Shown: piece after piece, positions 38,353 to 49,989 of the stretch
Position numbering within the stretch: position 1 is the stretch's first letter
Layout of the letters: every line of letters begins with the position of its first letter
Assembly: GCF_021917145.1 (NCBI RefSeq)
Contig: NC_061077.1
Coordinates: 12,214,121-12,278,120 of the forward strand
DNA from: Hypomesus transpacificus
Lineage: Eukaryota > Chordata > Actinopteri > Osmeriformes > Osmeridae
DNA length: 64,000 bases
Direction of reading: 5' to 3'
Notes under the pieces: model-generated
Told to the model about the DNA's origin: nothing
What the model saw: the letters and a program-made list of their open reading frames with translations, nothing else
Database searches by the model: none
Position numbers and translations under genes: made by a program

Positions 38353-39285
38353 TTTAATTGAGCCTTTTTCACTCACCACTCTTGCATAAGCTGACACTGA
38401 TGTCTCAGCGTGTGTGTGTGTCAGAGTGAGGGAGTGTGCAGCAGAGCAGTTTGACTGTGTATGATGTAGGAGGAGGATAGAGAGTTCCACCCAAGTTTCT
38501 TTGCTAATGAAAGGGAGAGGAAGAAGAGTGGTTATTATAGCGTGATCGGTGTCAAGTCCGTTTGGACAAGAAGAGGATAAAGAAGAATTCTTGCAAGTAG
38601 GAGTCTCCTCTCTGAAACTGATGTGTGTGCATGTTGTTTATGTCTACACTGGTCCTAGTTATGGTAGAGTTGATTTTATTCAACAATTTGCTCTGTTTTT
38701 TTAACTACATTTTGAATACGCAGTGTAGTAATTTAGTAGGCTTGTTTAAGTTAAGTTGAACTTGATATGGTCAACACAATTATTGTACTTGTGCACTTTG
38801 GTGGTAAATATTTACGGCTTAGGATGTACTAAAGAGAACAGCATCCAAATAATAATAATTTTGAATTGGATTTGCAAAGCGCTTTTCTAAGTACTCAAAG
38901 ACGCTTTACAAAGTATATATAAATAATGACGACAAAGTGGTTGTGTGATCCACTGGTGATCACAGAGAAAAGGAATGGTGGAGACAGATGGGCATGGGTG
39001 ACAGAGTGGAAAGATTAGCTGGTCCTTTCACCCAAAATCTTTTTGTAATACGTTTCCAAAGAAACACAATAGATCTGTGTCATTAGAATGATAAGAAAGG
39101 ACAAATACTTAACATTTCATAAAACGGTTTCAGTTTGAGAACAGTGCAAATAGAAAGATGTGCTTTGAGAGAATGCTGAGGGAAGTATTATTCTTAAAGA
39201 AATGAGGAAGTTAGTGTAGAGAGAAAGTGTGTGTGTGTGTGTCTGGCGTGCGTGTGTGTGTGAGAGAGAGAGATAGTTCGTGAAT

Positions 39286-39288
<3 letters not shown>

Positions 39289-39341
<53 letters not shown>

Positions 39342-39384
39342 AAGAGAGAGAGACAGAGAGAGACAGAGAGAGAGAGAGACAGAA

Positions 39385-39417
<33 letters not shown>

Positions 39418-39418
39418 A
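39289..39418. repeat. GA/GACAGA microsatellite
   Basis: About 130 bp of (GA)n with GACAGA and GAAAGA interruptions, upstream of arhgap4. Confidence 0.95.
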
Positions 39419-40369
39419 AATCATGTGACATGTAGTTAGAGGAGACCTTCTCTGACACCTAATTGGCTCTGCTGGGTGTACCCAGGAAACACCCTGTATA
39501 AGGGTTAGGTTAGGGTAGGCCTATACGACGGACATCCCCCAGTACAATACTGTAGTACACACCACAAACTTTTCTTTTCTCATCTCAAACCTGGTTTACA
39601 GGTTCAACCCTAACAGTAGGAAAAAGTGTTAATATTCCATAGATTTCATTGATGATATTTGAAATATCCAACCCAAGCCTCGGTTAGCTTATAGGAGAAG
39701 TAGGCTAAATACAAATTGATATTTGTAAAGGGGGGAAGTAGACTCGTAATTTCCTATCGCTTAAATTAAAATCACCGTACCCTCTTACTTACAGTTGTAA
39801 TACTAGGTGCAACCACCTGTACGCTTTTAACACAAACACTCTGGGTGTTGTTTGCCTGACTGGGGGCACTATTTTTAGGTGAGCCGAAAATGCTGCTGCT
39901 ATTTTTGCAGAGCATGCACTGATGCACCACGAGCCGAGCGCCACATGTCATCCCAAGCTGTCTTCTGTTGTCTCTCCGGAGAGATGACTGAGAGGCGGTG
40001 AGAAGCGGGTGGTTGAGGGAGATGTGTTAACAGTCAGGGAACGGAATTTAAGGACGCTATTTGCATTCTGTAAGTGACATAGACGGATTGGATCGTAGCT
40101 TGGATTTAAGTGAGAGAGAGTGTGGAACAGTGGATAGCGTCGATTAGCCTAGTGCAAGCGTCTGGCTTGGAAGCGCTCCCTTCTGAATAACTTGGACTTT
40201 CACCCCTCAGGCAGGTCACAGGCTGCATACACCAGCACCCACATAACCAATTGTACCGTAAACACAGATTTTGAGAAGAACCCTGCTAGGAATTTTACTG
40301 GTTGAGCTCGTTTAAACAGCATGATAATAATTCACTTATTTGCCAGATTGTAACCTTGTTGGAATAACA

Positions 40370-42895
40370 ATGACGTCCTACGCGAGGCCTCGAAAAGTTG
40401 TGGACTATGACACACAAATCAAAGGTAAAACAAATGTAATCTGTTTAGCAACTAAAGTAGCTTAGCTTCAACATGGCACAGTAGGCTATACTGTAGGCTA
40501 TTACTTTAAAGTAGCATGCATGCCCAGACTACTTTCATATTGAGCATTTTCAATCGACAGTTGATATGTCTGTTTTTTTTTTTTTTACTTCTGCTATCTC
40601 TCACTCTTTCTTCCCTTCCTTTCCCGTCGTTCCAGAGGTGCGTTGCCAGCTGGTGGATCAGCTGAAGGTTCTAGATTTGCAGCTGGAGCAGAAGACCCAG
40701 CAGCTGCAGGACCTGGGCGAGTACTGGAGACGACGTGGGGAGATCGAGGGCGAGTACGCTCGCTCTCTGGACAAACTGGCCGAGAGGTTCACCTCCAAGA
40801 TCAAGAGGTGAGACAGAAAAAGAAACAGGTGTTTAAAGCTGCCTGGAATGTGTTTATTAAAAGTGCATGTTTAATGTATTGTAATGGTAGCCATTTTTTA
40901 AGTTCTTGTCTTTCTCTTCACCTGTCTCATCCTACTTACTCTCTTGATCCCTTTCCTCCTGACTGGTTTCCAGGAAGGAGCCGAACGGTCAGTCGGTGGC
41001 CCAGTGTTGGCTGGTTCTGTTGAGTCAAACCCGCCAGGAGAGCAGGGAGCACAGTGGTCTGAGCGAAAGCTGCAGTAACCTGCTTACCCAGCCTCTCACA
41101 CACTGCCTGGAGTACACACAGCGCCTGGCGAAGAGGGTACTACCACTACTGCTGTTACTGTTGTTGTCACTGTCGCCAGCTCAGCCCTCTGTAATTGTAG
41201 TTTTGCAAATGCAGTGTAATTTTGGTTCTACCCTCTGTCTGGGTCTGGGACTCCAAAAGCTGTTTTCTCTACTTTCCCTTGGAATCGGACCGACTGACTG
41301 ACTCTGACTGTCTTGTACTGACTATTGGAGTTCTCTGACTGCCTTTGATGCTAACTGTAACCAACGGTGACTGATCTCTGTATCAGCTTCTGGCTGTGTC
41401 TGACTTTAGCTCTGGTACTGTTGCTATGCCCATTTCACTGGAGTCCATCCAGTTCTCCATCTCACGCCAGACTGTTTTGTCTGCACCGTGTGTTTTCAGA
41501 GTAAGGAGATATGTACTCAGTTACAAGATGGACTGTTGAAGGTCACCACAGAGCTACAGACCGTGAGTTCGGCATTTTGACGTGTAACAGAGGGGAACCG
41601 ACACTGGCGATTATGGATATGTGGACAAAATGTGCCAATGAAGTCAGGTGTTGATGGTGGCTTGTGTGTGTTTACCCACAGGCTTGGAGGACATATTACC
41701 AGTACCACTCTGAGTTTTTGTCTGCAGACGGGAAGCTGAAGGAGGCTGAGAAAGTGGAGAAGCAGAAACAAAGCGCTGCCAAGAAAGTTGAGAGACTCAT
41801 CGAGAAAGTAAAAACTCTTTCACACATCCCACTCACATCTCCTTGTTTGGATTGAAAGAATGCCTTTTCCTCACCCCAAAAAAAACATGTATCGTGATAA
41901 TAAAAACAATCCTGTTATATAGAGACAAGAAAAGGTCAAAGAGATCCACCTGAAGTGCACCAAGGCACGAAACGATTATCTTCTGAACCTGGCTGCGGCC
42001 AACACCTCCATGAACAAGTACTACCACCATGACATCTCCTCTCTCATTGAAGTGAGTGTCTTCAGAGCCGCTAGTCTCTGGGGTTTCTCAAACCTACAAT
42101 CATTTCCCAACTACCCCTTAGGGATCAATAAAGTACCTACTTTGACTACTACTTTTAGTAATACTACTACTACTGGTAGCAGCTTGTCTTTTGGTGTTAT
42201 ATCCTGGATGGCCTTTGACTGCATGAAACGTTTGCTTGAGGGAAACAGTTTTGACAATACATTAGAACTCAATGTATAATTCAGCCGTGAAACAGCTTGA
42301 ATGAAGGTTACCCCCACAGCCTGAGCCTGTCTCTGCCCTCCTTAGTCTGCAGATGCAGGCTACCACCTTTCCCTGTCTCGCGTGCTGCGGTCCTACCTGG
42401 CCATCCGGTCTCAGACCCAGGAGAGTCTGACTGGAGGCCTGAAGCAGCTCCACGCGGCCGTGTCTGGACTGGACCAGAACCAGGACCGAGACTGCTTGCT
42501 TCAGACCTACAACAATGCTTTCTGTCTGTCCCAGTGCTTCCAGTATCAGCCCCATGATGGAGACCAGGTGTGTGTCTGTGTGCGTATGAGTGCATGTGGC
42601 TGTGTGGGGGCGCATGGCATGATTTGTGCTCGCTTTCTATGCGTGGTAAGTCTTGCCTGTGCGTGTTTCTGCTTGAAACTTCTCCCTCTGTTTGTGTCCT
42701 GCTCAGATGTGCGAGGTGAGTGCAGAGTGTGGGGTTAGGTACGAGCTGGAGACCAGGTTCCAACAACTGCAATCTAGGCTGGCTGCCGTCAACCAGGAAA
42801 CCGAAGAGGTATCCAATGCACACAGCCGCTCCAACTCCCAAATGGATTCAATGGATTGTGGACCCATTCCATTCTTCTGTCCAAACTTCCTTCCT

Positions 42896-42926
<31 letters not shown>

Positions 42927-45900
42927 CAGGCTGGAAAAAGCGTATTGGGCGCCCACAGCATCCTTCTGGAGATAATCTGTGATGATGACCTAGAACCCAG
43001 TGCTGGTGGCAGCTGCTGCAGTACCAGTGGTGGCCAGCAGGCCTATGATAGCAGCAGTGACAACCTGGCTGCCAAGCCCAGTGTGGCCAGGCGTCGAGCC
43101 AACCTGCAGGAGACGGAGGTCCTTTACCTGGCTGTGAGTCACGGGCCTTTCTTTACTCTCTGATCCCAGATGAGACCACAGCTGTGAAGAAAGGCACCTA
43201 TCCAGTCATGTTACAGATGACCTCAAAGAGCATTCAGTGAAATGCATTTGAAAAAGATACCAAGTCGCTCTCCTGCACTTGAATGAATTTTCAAGAAAAA
43301 TAGCTAAGATGACAACGACTTGACTTAATGTCAGTGATTATCATGACGGTTGTACATTTTTGATCTCTCTCTCAGAAAGTGAAAGACTATCTGATTGGAA
43401 GCTCTTTGGTATCCAAGCTCCAGGCCAAACATGATCTTCTCAAAGTGGCAATTGAAAAAGGTACTTACTATTTCTGGTATTCTGACATAACAAACGGACA
43501 CTTGACACAGCTGTTTCAGAGACAGATTGTATTTTTAAATGGCCACGAGTAAAGCAGAGACACATTTTGAGTGTCATTCTTTAACACCGCCAGTTTCCAG
43601 TATATGCATACCGCATAACACATTGAGGGTTAACTACAATTGATGTTGGACTCTTTTAGCAAGCCATTCATGTAAAGGTCTTATTCATTGTGCTCTTTCT
43701 ACTCCTAGCAGAGGCAACCAATGGCCACAAACCCAGGTAGGCTGTCAGTTTCCTCATATGTAGTTCCCCCATCATTTTCTTTGAGTTCATAATAACATAC
43801 AAAATACACACGATGCTAGGTGGATATCTATGAGTTGTGTCTGACTAGATGTTGGTTACTCACTCTTCAGAGAAAACAGCAAGAAGTCTTTACGTGTGAG
43901 GAAGAATCACCCCGGCACCAAGTTTGATCAGAAACTGTTCACTGGTGACATGCTGTCCTTCATAGAGGTAAAAAACATGTGTCAGACGTGTGTATGTGTG
44001 TGGACTATGTTTCCTTTTTGTCCTTTCATCATTTTTGGAGGGCCTTAGAATCATGTCACAGTTTTTTTTCAACATCAACACATTTACATTTTAGTCATTT
44101 AGCAGACGCTCTTATCCAGAGCGACTTACAGTAAGTACAGGGACATTCCCCAAGTAAGGTGAAGTGCCTTGCCCAAGGACACAACTTCATTATGCGCTGC
44201 CGGGAATCGAACCGGCAACCTTCTGATTAATAGCCCGATTCCCTAACCGCTCATCCATCTGACCCCATCTGACAACACTTCCAGGCCTCAGGACAGCAGA
44301 TCCCAGTTGTGGTGTTGAGTTGCATTCGTTTCATCAACCTCAACGGTAAGCCATGGAAATCATGACTTGATTGTCCGTATGAGTCACATGTGGACTAGAG
44401 GACCTTTCCACCTTTGACTGTGTGTGTGTGTGTCCGTCCATCAGGTCTTCACCACGAGGGTATATTCAGAGTGCCGGGTTCCCAGGTGGAGGTCAACAAC
44501 CTGAGAGACGCCTTCGAGAGAGGTTAGCCTGTCTGCTGATCTGTCTCTCAGTGGAGCTAGGTCTCCCATGCTGCTGCTGGTTAATAATGGTGGGCAGTGT
44601 GCTCTGGGCTGCTCCTGCAGGAGAGGACCCCCTGGAGGACCGGCTTTGTGACATAGACTCTGTGGCGGGTGTGCTGAAGCTCTACTTCCGAGGCCTGGAG
44701 AAGCCTCTCTTCCCTCAAGACAGCATGAGCCAACTCCTGGAGTGCATCCGTGAGCTGTTTTATCTTTGATACATTATCATGTGCACGTAAGGAGAGGGTA
44801 TGTATGTATGTGTGTGTGTGCTCTTGTTGGCCATGTGGGGATTAAATGTCCTCACAAGGATGGAAAACATGACCTTGTGGGGCCCTTTTCCTGGGTCCCA
44901 TAACTTTAACTGCTTTTTTTTTCAGGTTTTAGGGTTAGAATAAGTGTTTAGGTTAGAATTAAATTAAAGGCAGGGTAGGTACATTTTGCAAACCTAGCAA
45001 TTTTGGCTTGAGTTCAAAAGGATTCAGACTAAAAATCCCTCGTCCTCCCTTCAAAGCCACCCCCCTCCTCCCAAACACATGAATGTGCTGCTTGTCTACT
45101 ACCTGCAGGTAGACAAGGAAGTAGCCAGTCCAGTCATGGCATTCAGTCCAAATGCTGTCCTATAATTTCATTTGGTCCAAACAAAATTATTGGTTGTGTT
45201 TATTAGTCAGTTATTGGATTTATTTAATTTTACTGTCAAATCTGTATATTTATTGCTTGCTATCAGGATGTGAAGTTAAGTTCATCAAATTTGTCAAAAT
45301 GTGCTTTTTAACAACATAACCAATCCTGCCCATAGGTTAGGATTAGGGGTTAGTGATTTTTAATGGGAGTGAACGGACAGGCCCCACTGGGATAGAAAAA
45401 CGAATGATGTGGGAAACATACAATATGTGTGTATTGAGACATCATGAGAGGGTTGTTTTTTCACTTCTGTTCGCACATGCAGCTGTCTGCTAACATGTTT
45501 GGCCTGTTGCTCTTCCTCCAGAGATGGATAACGAGGCCGAGAGAGTGGCCAAGCTCAAAGTGGTCGTCTCCTCCTACCTTCCACCTGTCCTTGTGGTCAT
45601 GCGATACCTCTTTGCGTTCCTCCATCAGTGAGTGCCGCGTGATGAACACTTCCTGTTATAGTTCAAAAGCATTTCACAAAATCACTGCCGTTTTCAGCAT
45701 GCACAAAAAAAACCTTGGCAAGCTGTACATCTCATGCTTGAGGGGAGCACCAATGCCACCGGTAAAAAGCAGAAGTGGAACAAATGGTTGACTGCGCTGG
45801 GCTATTTTGATGAGAAGGCTCTTTTGTAAACTGTCTGAACTGTGCCCATCTTTCAATTTCAACATCCTCCCTATCTTTGACTAGTCTCTCTGTTCTTTTT

Positions 45901-47113
45901 GCTCTTCCTCTACTCATATCTGTTCCTCTACTCATGTCTGTCTCCTCTGTCCCCCTGTCTGCAGTGTGTCTCAGTACAGTGATGAAAACATGATGCAGCC
46001 ATACAACCTGGCTGTGTGCTTTGGCCCCAGCCTGGTGCGAGGGACGCAGGATGATGATGTCGTCACTCTGCAGCCTCAGATCAATGCTCTGGTCAAGGAC
46101 ATCATCGTGCAGCATGAGAGCATCTATCCCAGCCAAGCTGAACTCCAGGGACCAGTGTATGAGAAATGCATGACACTGGAGCCAGATGACTGGTGAGCGA
46201 CAACACATAAACACTAACAAACACATACACTCTCGTACGCGGACACATGGATCCCATGTATTTTGTTGGGCAGCGATCCTATCATAGAAGATGGAGAAGG
46301 GGAGTCAGAGGTGGAGACAGGGCCCCTCCACCCCACCACGTCTGCTGAAATGCCCCAAACGAAGGCAGAGCGACATCGGAGCAACTCCAGACCATTCCCC
46401 ACAGGGGGCGCTGTTGCTCCAAATGTCAAGTTTGCACTCCAGCTCCCCGTGGGGCCTCACATCAGGCCGTCCCGCTCCCTCTCACCGGGGTTTCTCCGGA
46501 AAGAGTAGGTACCATCTACCTCTCCTCTCACACTCCTCAGCCAAATTGAGATGAGACAAAGTAGAGTAGAACCTAACCTGGTTATGTTTCCACTTTGGGA
46601 CTGTACAGGACATGTACGATGTGAATAGAAATGAAGAGATTTAAATGAAGCTGTATGATTGTTTTATCGTTGCTGTGTCTGCGCACAATAAATATATTTA
46701 ATATTCTTTCTTTTTGTTTTCAGATCCCAAAGCAAGTCCTCTGCTGAGGACGTTCAAGTTGACAAGGTTTGGCATGGTTCTAATTCATCTCCAAATGACT
46801 GTTTTGATGACCGTTTTAATGACTGTCTAGGGTCCTTATGATTGTCCTCATCAAACTCAGTCAGTGAACATAATAAGAGGTTGTCTAAACAGAGGGTGGT
46901 CCAGGGAACAGAGGCTTCTCTGTCTCATTCTTAATCATTCTGCCTTCATATCTCTCCTCCCAGGAGGTCTGTCTCCAGATGAACTCGGTCTTCAAGGAGC
47001 TTTTCAATCGACAAACGCCCCAGGACCTACCCCCCATCACCTCCTCCCCCTCTTCTCAGCCTCCCCAGAAGAAAGGAGGGGGAGCAGGGAGGAAAGGCAA
47101 GGGGCTGTTTTGA
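40370..47113 (+). CDS. arhgap4: Rho GTPase-activating protein 4 (F-BAR + RhoGAP, no SH3 found)
   Basis: srGAP-family protein that bends or binds membrane and stimulates GTP hydrolysis by Rho GTPases. Exons: 40370-40424, 40636-40807, 40974-41136, 41500-41562, 41682-41807, 41923-42051, 42346-42567, 42707-42808, 42930-43133, 43376-43460, 43712-43736, 43871-43967, 44285-44345, 44445-44522, 44621-44749, 45522-45627, 45965-46192, 46274-46504, 46724-46766, 46964-47113; phases give 822 aa (human ARHGAP4 946). The F-BAR region has QLVDQLKVLDLQLEQKTQQL, and coiled coil ESADAGYHLSLSRVLRSYLA follows. RhoGAP starts FDQKLFTGDMLSFIE and has the arginine finger in HHEGIFRVPGSQ. The tail EDVQVDKEVCLQMNSVFKEL matches ARHGAP4. 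The usual SH3 between RhoGAP and tail is absent. Location beside naa10 is the conserved vertebrate arrangement. Weakest exon: the 25-nt one at 43712. Confidence 0.93.
42898..42927 (+). repeat. Poly-C run at arhgap4 splice acceptor
   Basis: Thirty C residues directly before the AG acceptor at 42928-42929. Confidence 0.9.
44081..44264 (-). mobile_element. tRNA-derived SINE (copy 2, in arhgap4 intron)
   Basis: Same element as at 7498-7666 but better preserved. On the minus strand it reads GGTCAGATGGATGAGCGGTT (A-box-like), the B-box match GGTTCGATTCCCGGC, then a body and a tail with CGCTCTGGATAAGAGCGTC. It fills over half of the 317-bp intron and ends about 20 bases before the acceptor at 44284. 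Confidence 0.85.
44815..45420. mobile_element. Possible non-autonomous repeat in arhgap4 intron
   Basis: The stretch contains ccatgtggggattaaatgtc with ctcacaaggatggaaaa at one end and acaggccccactgggataga aaaac at the other, plus internal ttagggttag motifs. This resembles a recurrent fish intronic repeat with partly inverted ends. I cannot define the limits or family. Confidence 0.3.
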
Positions 47114-48074
47114 TCAGCAGTCATCTGGACTGAGAGACGGTTGGGGGGGAAGGGTTGAGCCGACCCTCTGAGGGAGGGCATTAGAGCTCGAAGTGGGGGA
47201 TGACACATTATGACAGCGGCCATTGAAGGGCTAGTTACAGATGGCTGAGTTCAATGAAGTACAGTCGGATCACAGACAATATGTCTGACCGAACACACAC
47301 ACTGTGAGGCATTCGATTGGACAAGGCTTGATTTCCACTGAGAAGCCTTTGTTTGACTGTTTAATTTATGGCCAGTGGTGTGTTGTTGGTTATATTGTAT
47401 TTATTTAGTTTACTTGAATTACTTAATGTGCACTGCTGTATTCATTCTTATTAATCACTGGTGTATTTTATGTAACAGTCTTGCCTGTCTTTGGATCCTT
47501 GTTCTGTGCAGCTGAATGTAACTGTACCTAAATGTATTTCTGATACCTTTTGGCATATCAAGGAGACCGATATTTTGTCATTAACATTGAACTATAACTG
47601 TGTACTATCTTGTGCACACATTTGCATTGCTCTCACTGTGAAAACATTTGTCTGTTATATAAAATATCTCAATCTTACTAAATTGATTATCAACACACTT
47701 TTGCTTTGTGTTTAATGTAGGCTACTCAACAAGGCACTTATGATACAACTTCAAAAACCATTAAAAGTAGTTACAGAAACATGGTCAACTGATTATTTGT
47801 TATGGTAATATGCTCAATTTAATATTGTGTATCAGTAACATTCAAACACTGATGAGTAAATCAAATAGTTCACAAATCTTCTAGGCAGTAAACTCCAGCA
47901 TCTAAATACAAAATATAAATAATTCAGCCTTGAACCACTTTACTGTAGCCAATCTTCAAGTACAGTGAAACACTTGAAATACTGTTGCTAACTGAATACA
48001 GTTTCTTTTAATTAGATCCTGTGTAGTGTTTGACAATATGATTGAGGAGAAGTCAAGTCAAGGAGTCTTGTCTG
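47114..48074. other. Convergent arhgap4 / zinc-finger 3' interval
   Basis: No coding exon. A possible arhgap4 polyadenylation signal is ATTAAA at 47760-47765. On the minus strand ATTAAA (plus TTTAAT) at 48007-48012 is a weak candidate for the zinc-finger gene. Confidence 0.4.
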
Positions 48075-49097
48075 TCAGGTCCTGTGTGGTCTTTGGTGGG
48101 TTTTTATATGACCGCTATATGACTGTGCATAGGGAAACGTTTTCCCACAGTGAGAGCAAAGGAAGGGTCTCTCTCCTGTGTGGATTCTCATGTGTTTCTG
48201 GAGTGTGGCAGGGCGCAGGAAACTGTCTCCACACTCTGTACAGGTGAAGGGTTTGACCCCTGTGTGAATCATCTGGTGCCTTCTCAAATCTCGTCCAGAT
48301 AGAAACCTCCTCCCACACTCAGTGCACTGATGAGGACGTTCCTCTGTGTGACGGCGCTGGTGCTCTCTCAAGTTTCCTGATCTACTGAAACTCTTACCAC
48401 ACTGGCCACAAGTATAGGGTCTGGTCCCACTGTGAACCCTTAGGTGTGCTTGTAGTCGATCATTGTGAAAGAAAGCTGCACCACACTCTCGGCAACAGTA
48501 CCGTCTCTCTCCAGTGTGGGTTTTCATGTGCACACCGAGGTGGCACTTGTGAACGTAGCCTTTCTCACAGATTCGGCAGAAATGTTTATGTTTTGTTTTG
48601 TGGTTTTTGTTCTCATGGGTTCCAGAGGTCCTCCCATTTGTATTATGTTTAGATTTGTCTACGTATCCAGAGCATTTAGTAGATTCTCCACCTGGTATCT
48701 TTGAAGATGTGTATGTCAAAGTGCGGCAAACTCGTGTCCCCCTTAGTTTTTCACACTCACTCAAAATTAACACATCAGAATCAGTTGTGTTAATATTTTG
48801 TGACTCAGTAGAACTTTGCTTTATAAAATTATTCAAAAAGTCATCAAAGCATTCCGCAGGTTCACTTTTCAATTCAGTTATATTGTCTTTGTCCTCCCGA
48901 TCATGACGATCATTCACTTTCCCCTTGAGATGCACAGTTTGGTCATCATCAAGTCTCTCTGGACTCAATTCGCTTCCGGTTTTTACACAACCGGGAAAAC
49001 ATTTAGAAAATCTACAACTGCTTGAAATGTGATGGTGGGACAACAGACACATCTCTTTGTCTTCGGGCTCTGTCTTAATTTGTTTCCAATTGGGCAT
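48075..49097 (-). CDS. C2H2 zinc-finger protein, six fingers
   Basis: Putative nuclear DNA-binding protein, family member not identified. The visible 340-aa frame has an acidic, Ser-rich N-terminal half with two SUMO-type psi-K-x-E sites (IKTE in QIKTEPEDKE and LKSE in ELKSEPAE). Six canonical C2H2 fingers follow from about residue 172 to 335, e.g. CRECGAAFFHNDRLQAHLRVH and CGQCGKSFSRSGNLREHQRR. Linkers are TGERR, SGTRP, TEERP, TGVKP and TGERP. No KRAB, BTB or SCAN domain is visible. The ATG is in cacaaATGCCC. The frame stays open upstream for about 28 codons (ILDCKVTEDQSLLKGIQINQ) back to a possible acceptor tttag near 49190, so a 5' coding exon may have been missed. Convergent with arhgap4. 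Confidence 0.85.
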   Translation of the reverse strand: MPNWKQIKTEPEDKEMCLLSHHHISSSCRFSKCFPGCVKTGSELSPERLDDDQTVHLKGKVNDRHDREDKDNITELKSEPAECFDDFLNNFIKQSSTESQNINTTDSDVLILSECEKLRGTRVCRTLTYTSSKIPGGESTKCSGYVDKSKHNTNGRTSGTHENKNHKTKHKHFCRICEKGYVHKCHLGVHMKTHTGERRYCCRECGAAFFHNDRLQAHLRVHSGTRPYTCGQCGKSFSRSGNLREHQRRHTEERPHQCTECGRRFLSGRDLRRHQMIHTGVKPFTCTECGDSFLRPATLQKHMRIHTGERPFLCSHCGKTFPYAQSYSGHIKTHQRPHRT

Positions 49098-49589
49098 TTG
49101 TGGTTGGTTAATTTGAATCCCTTTGAGTAGCGACTGATCCTCTGTTACTTTGCAATCCAGGATCCCAACTAGAACAACACTAAATATTTAGCTGATGCTG
49201 GTAGTCTAGAATTTAAAACACAGATGTTGATTTAATCATGGACTAAATGGTTACTTTTTCACATTTACGTTATAGGTTCTTTCGGTGCAAATCACAGGAC
49301 GCAACAAAAATATTACTCGGCAAAACAGTGGTTTGAAACGGAATCATTATACTTGCAAGATCTCCGGTGCTAGCTCGGGTTGACGCTGATCTTTGAGACT
49401 ACGGCGGCCGAGGCGTGTCAAAGCATTGCAAAAGCCACAACGCAGCAGTCTCAGCACAAAGGAAGTGACCAACACTTCGGTAGGATTTTTCCGGTAGAAG
49501 GAAGGTTTTTAATAATATAATTAATTTCAAAGTATCATTATTACTGTAGCTCTAAACCGTAACTCCTTCGCCATGCATATAGTAACTCA

Positions 49590-49693
49590 CGGATTTGGAG
49601 GCGCGTTCTCGCTAAATCGGTAGGATTTAGGGCTGTCCCACTATCAAATCGTGAAGTGCGCGAGGGCTCTCGCAGACATTTGAGCCCTTTATG
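49590..49693 (+). repeat. Harbinger left terminal inverted repeat
   Basis: It contains GCGCGTTCTCG, then TTAGGGCTGTCCCA, ATCAAATCGTGAAGTG and CGCAGACATTTGAGCCCTTT. All recur inverted at 52989-53103 with modest divergence. Confidence 0.85.
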
Positions 49694-49989
49694 AAACCAT
49701 TTTCGTAAATCCTCATTTTTGCAGACTTTGCGTAAGGGAACTGCTCACAATTCACAGGGTTGTGGCGTGGAACACGAGGGTTACCAAGGAAGCCCGGAAG
49801 CGAGCCTCATAAAACAAGAAGAAGAAGGCCCAATCCCAATGTCCCCCCTAAACTCTGAACCCTCACAGATTTACTTATCGTCACTTGATAAGGGATTGAG
49901 TGCACGAGGCTGCAAGTGCTCAACATGCTATAAATAGGAATGGGACAGCAGTTCGCGGCATTATTACGTTAACTTGACAACGCTGAAAC

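Larger units (their letters stand above)
37256..40369 (+). other. naa10 3' UTR and arhgap4 upstream region
   Basis: No coding exon found. A candidate naa10 AATAAA is at 37603-37608. A poly-G pair lies at 38308-38352. About 38858-38930 (ttgcaaagcgcttttctaag, tactcaaagacgctttacaa) looks like a fragment of a common fish interspersed repeat. A GA microsatellite is at 39289-39418. The arhgap4 5' UTR probably occupies the last few hundred bases. Confidence 0.5.

Noticed and set aside
42809-42929. Possible U12-type intron in arhgap4 (donor GTATCC)
   Set aside because: The donor continues AAT rather than CTTT and no TCCTTAAC branch motif is present near the acceptor; a normal intron is simpler.
44081-44264. 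A functional tRNA gene on the minus strand
   Set aside because: The A-box and B-box belong to a SINE head with attached body and tail; the cloverleaf is degenerate and the same element recurs at 7498.
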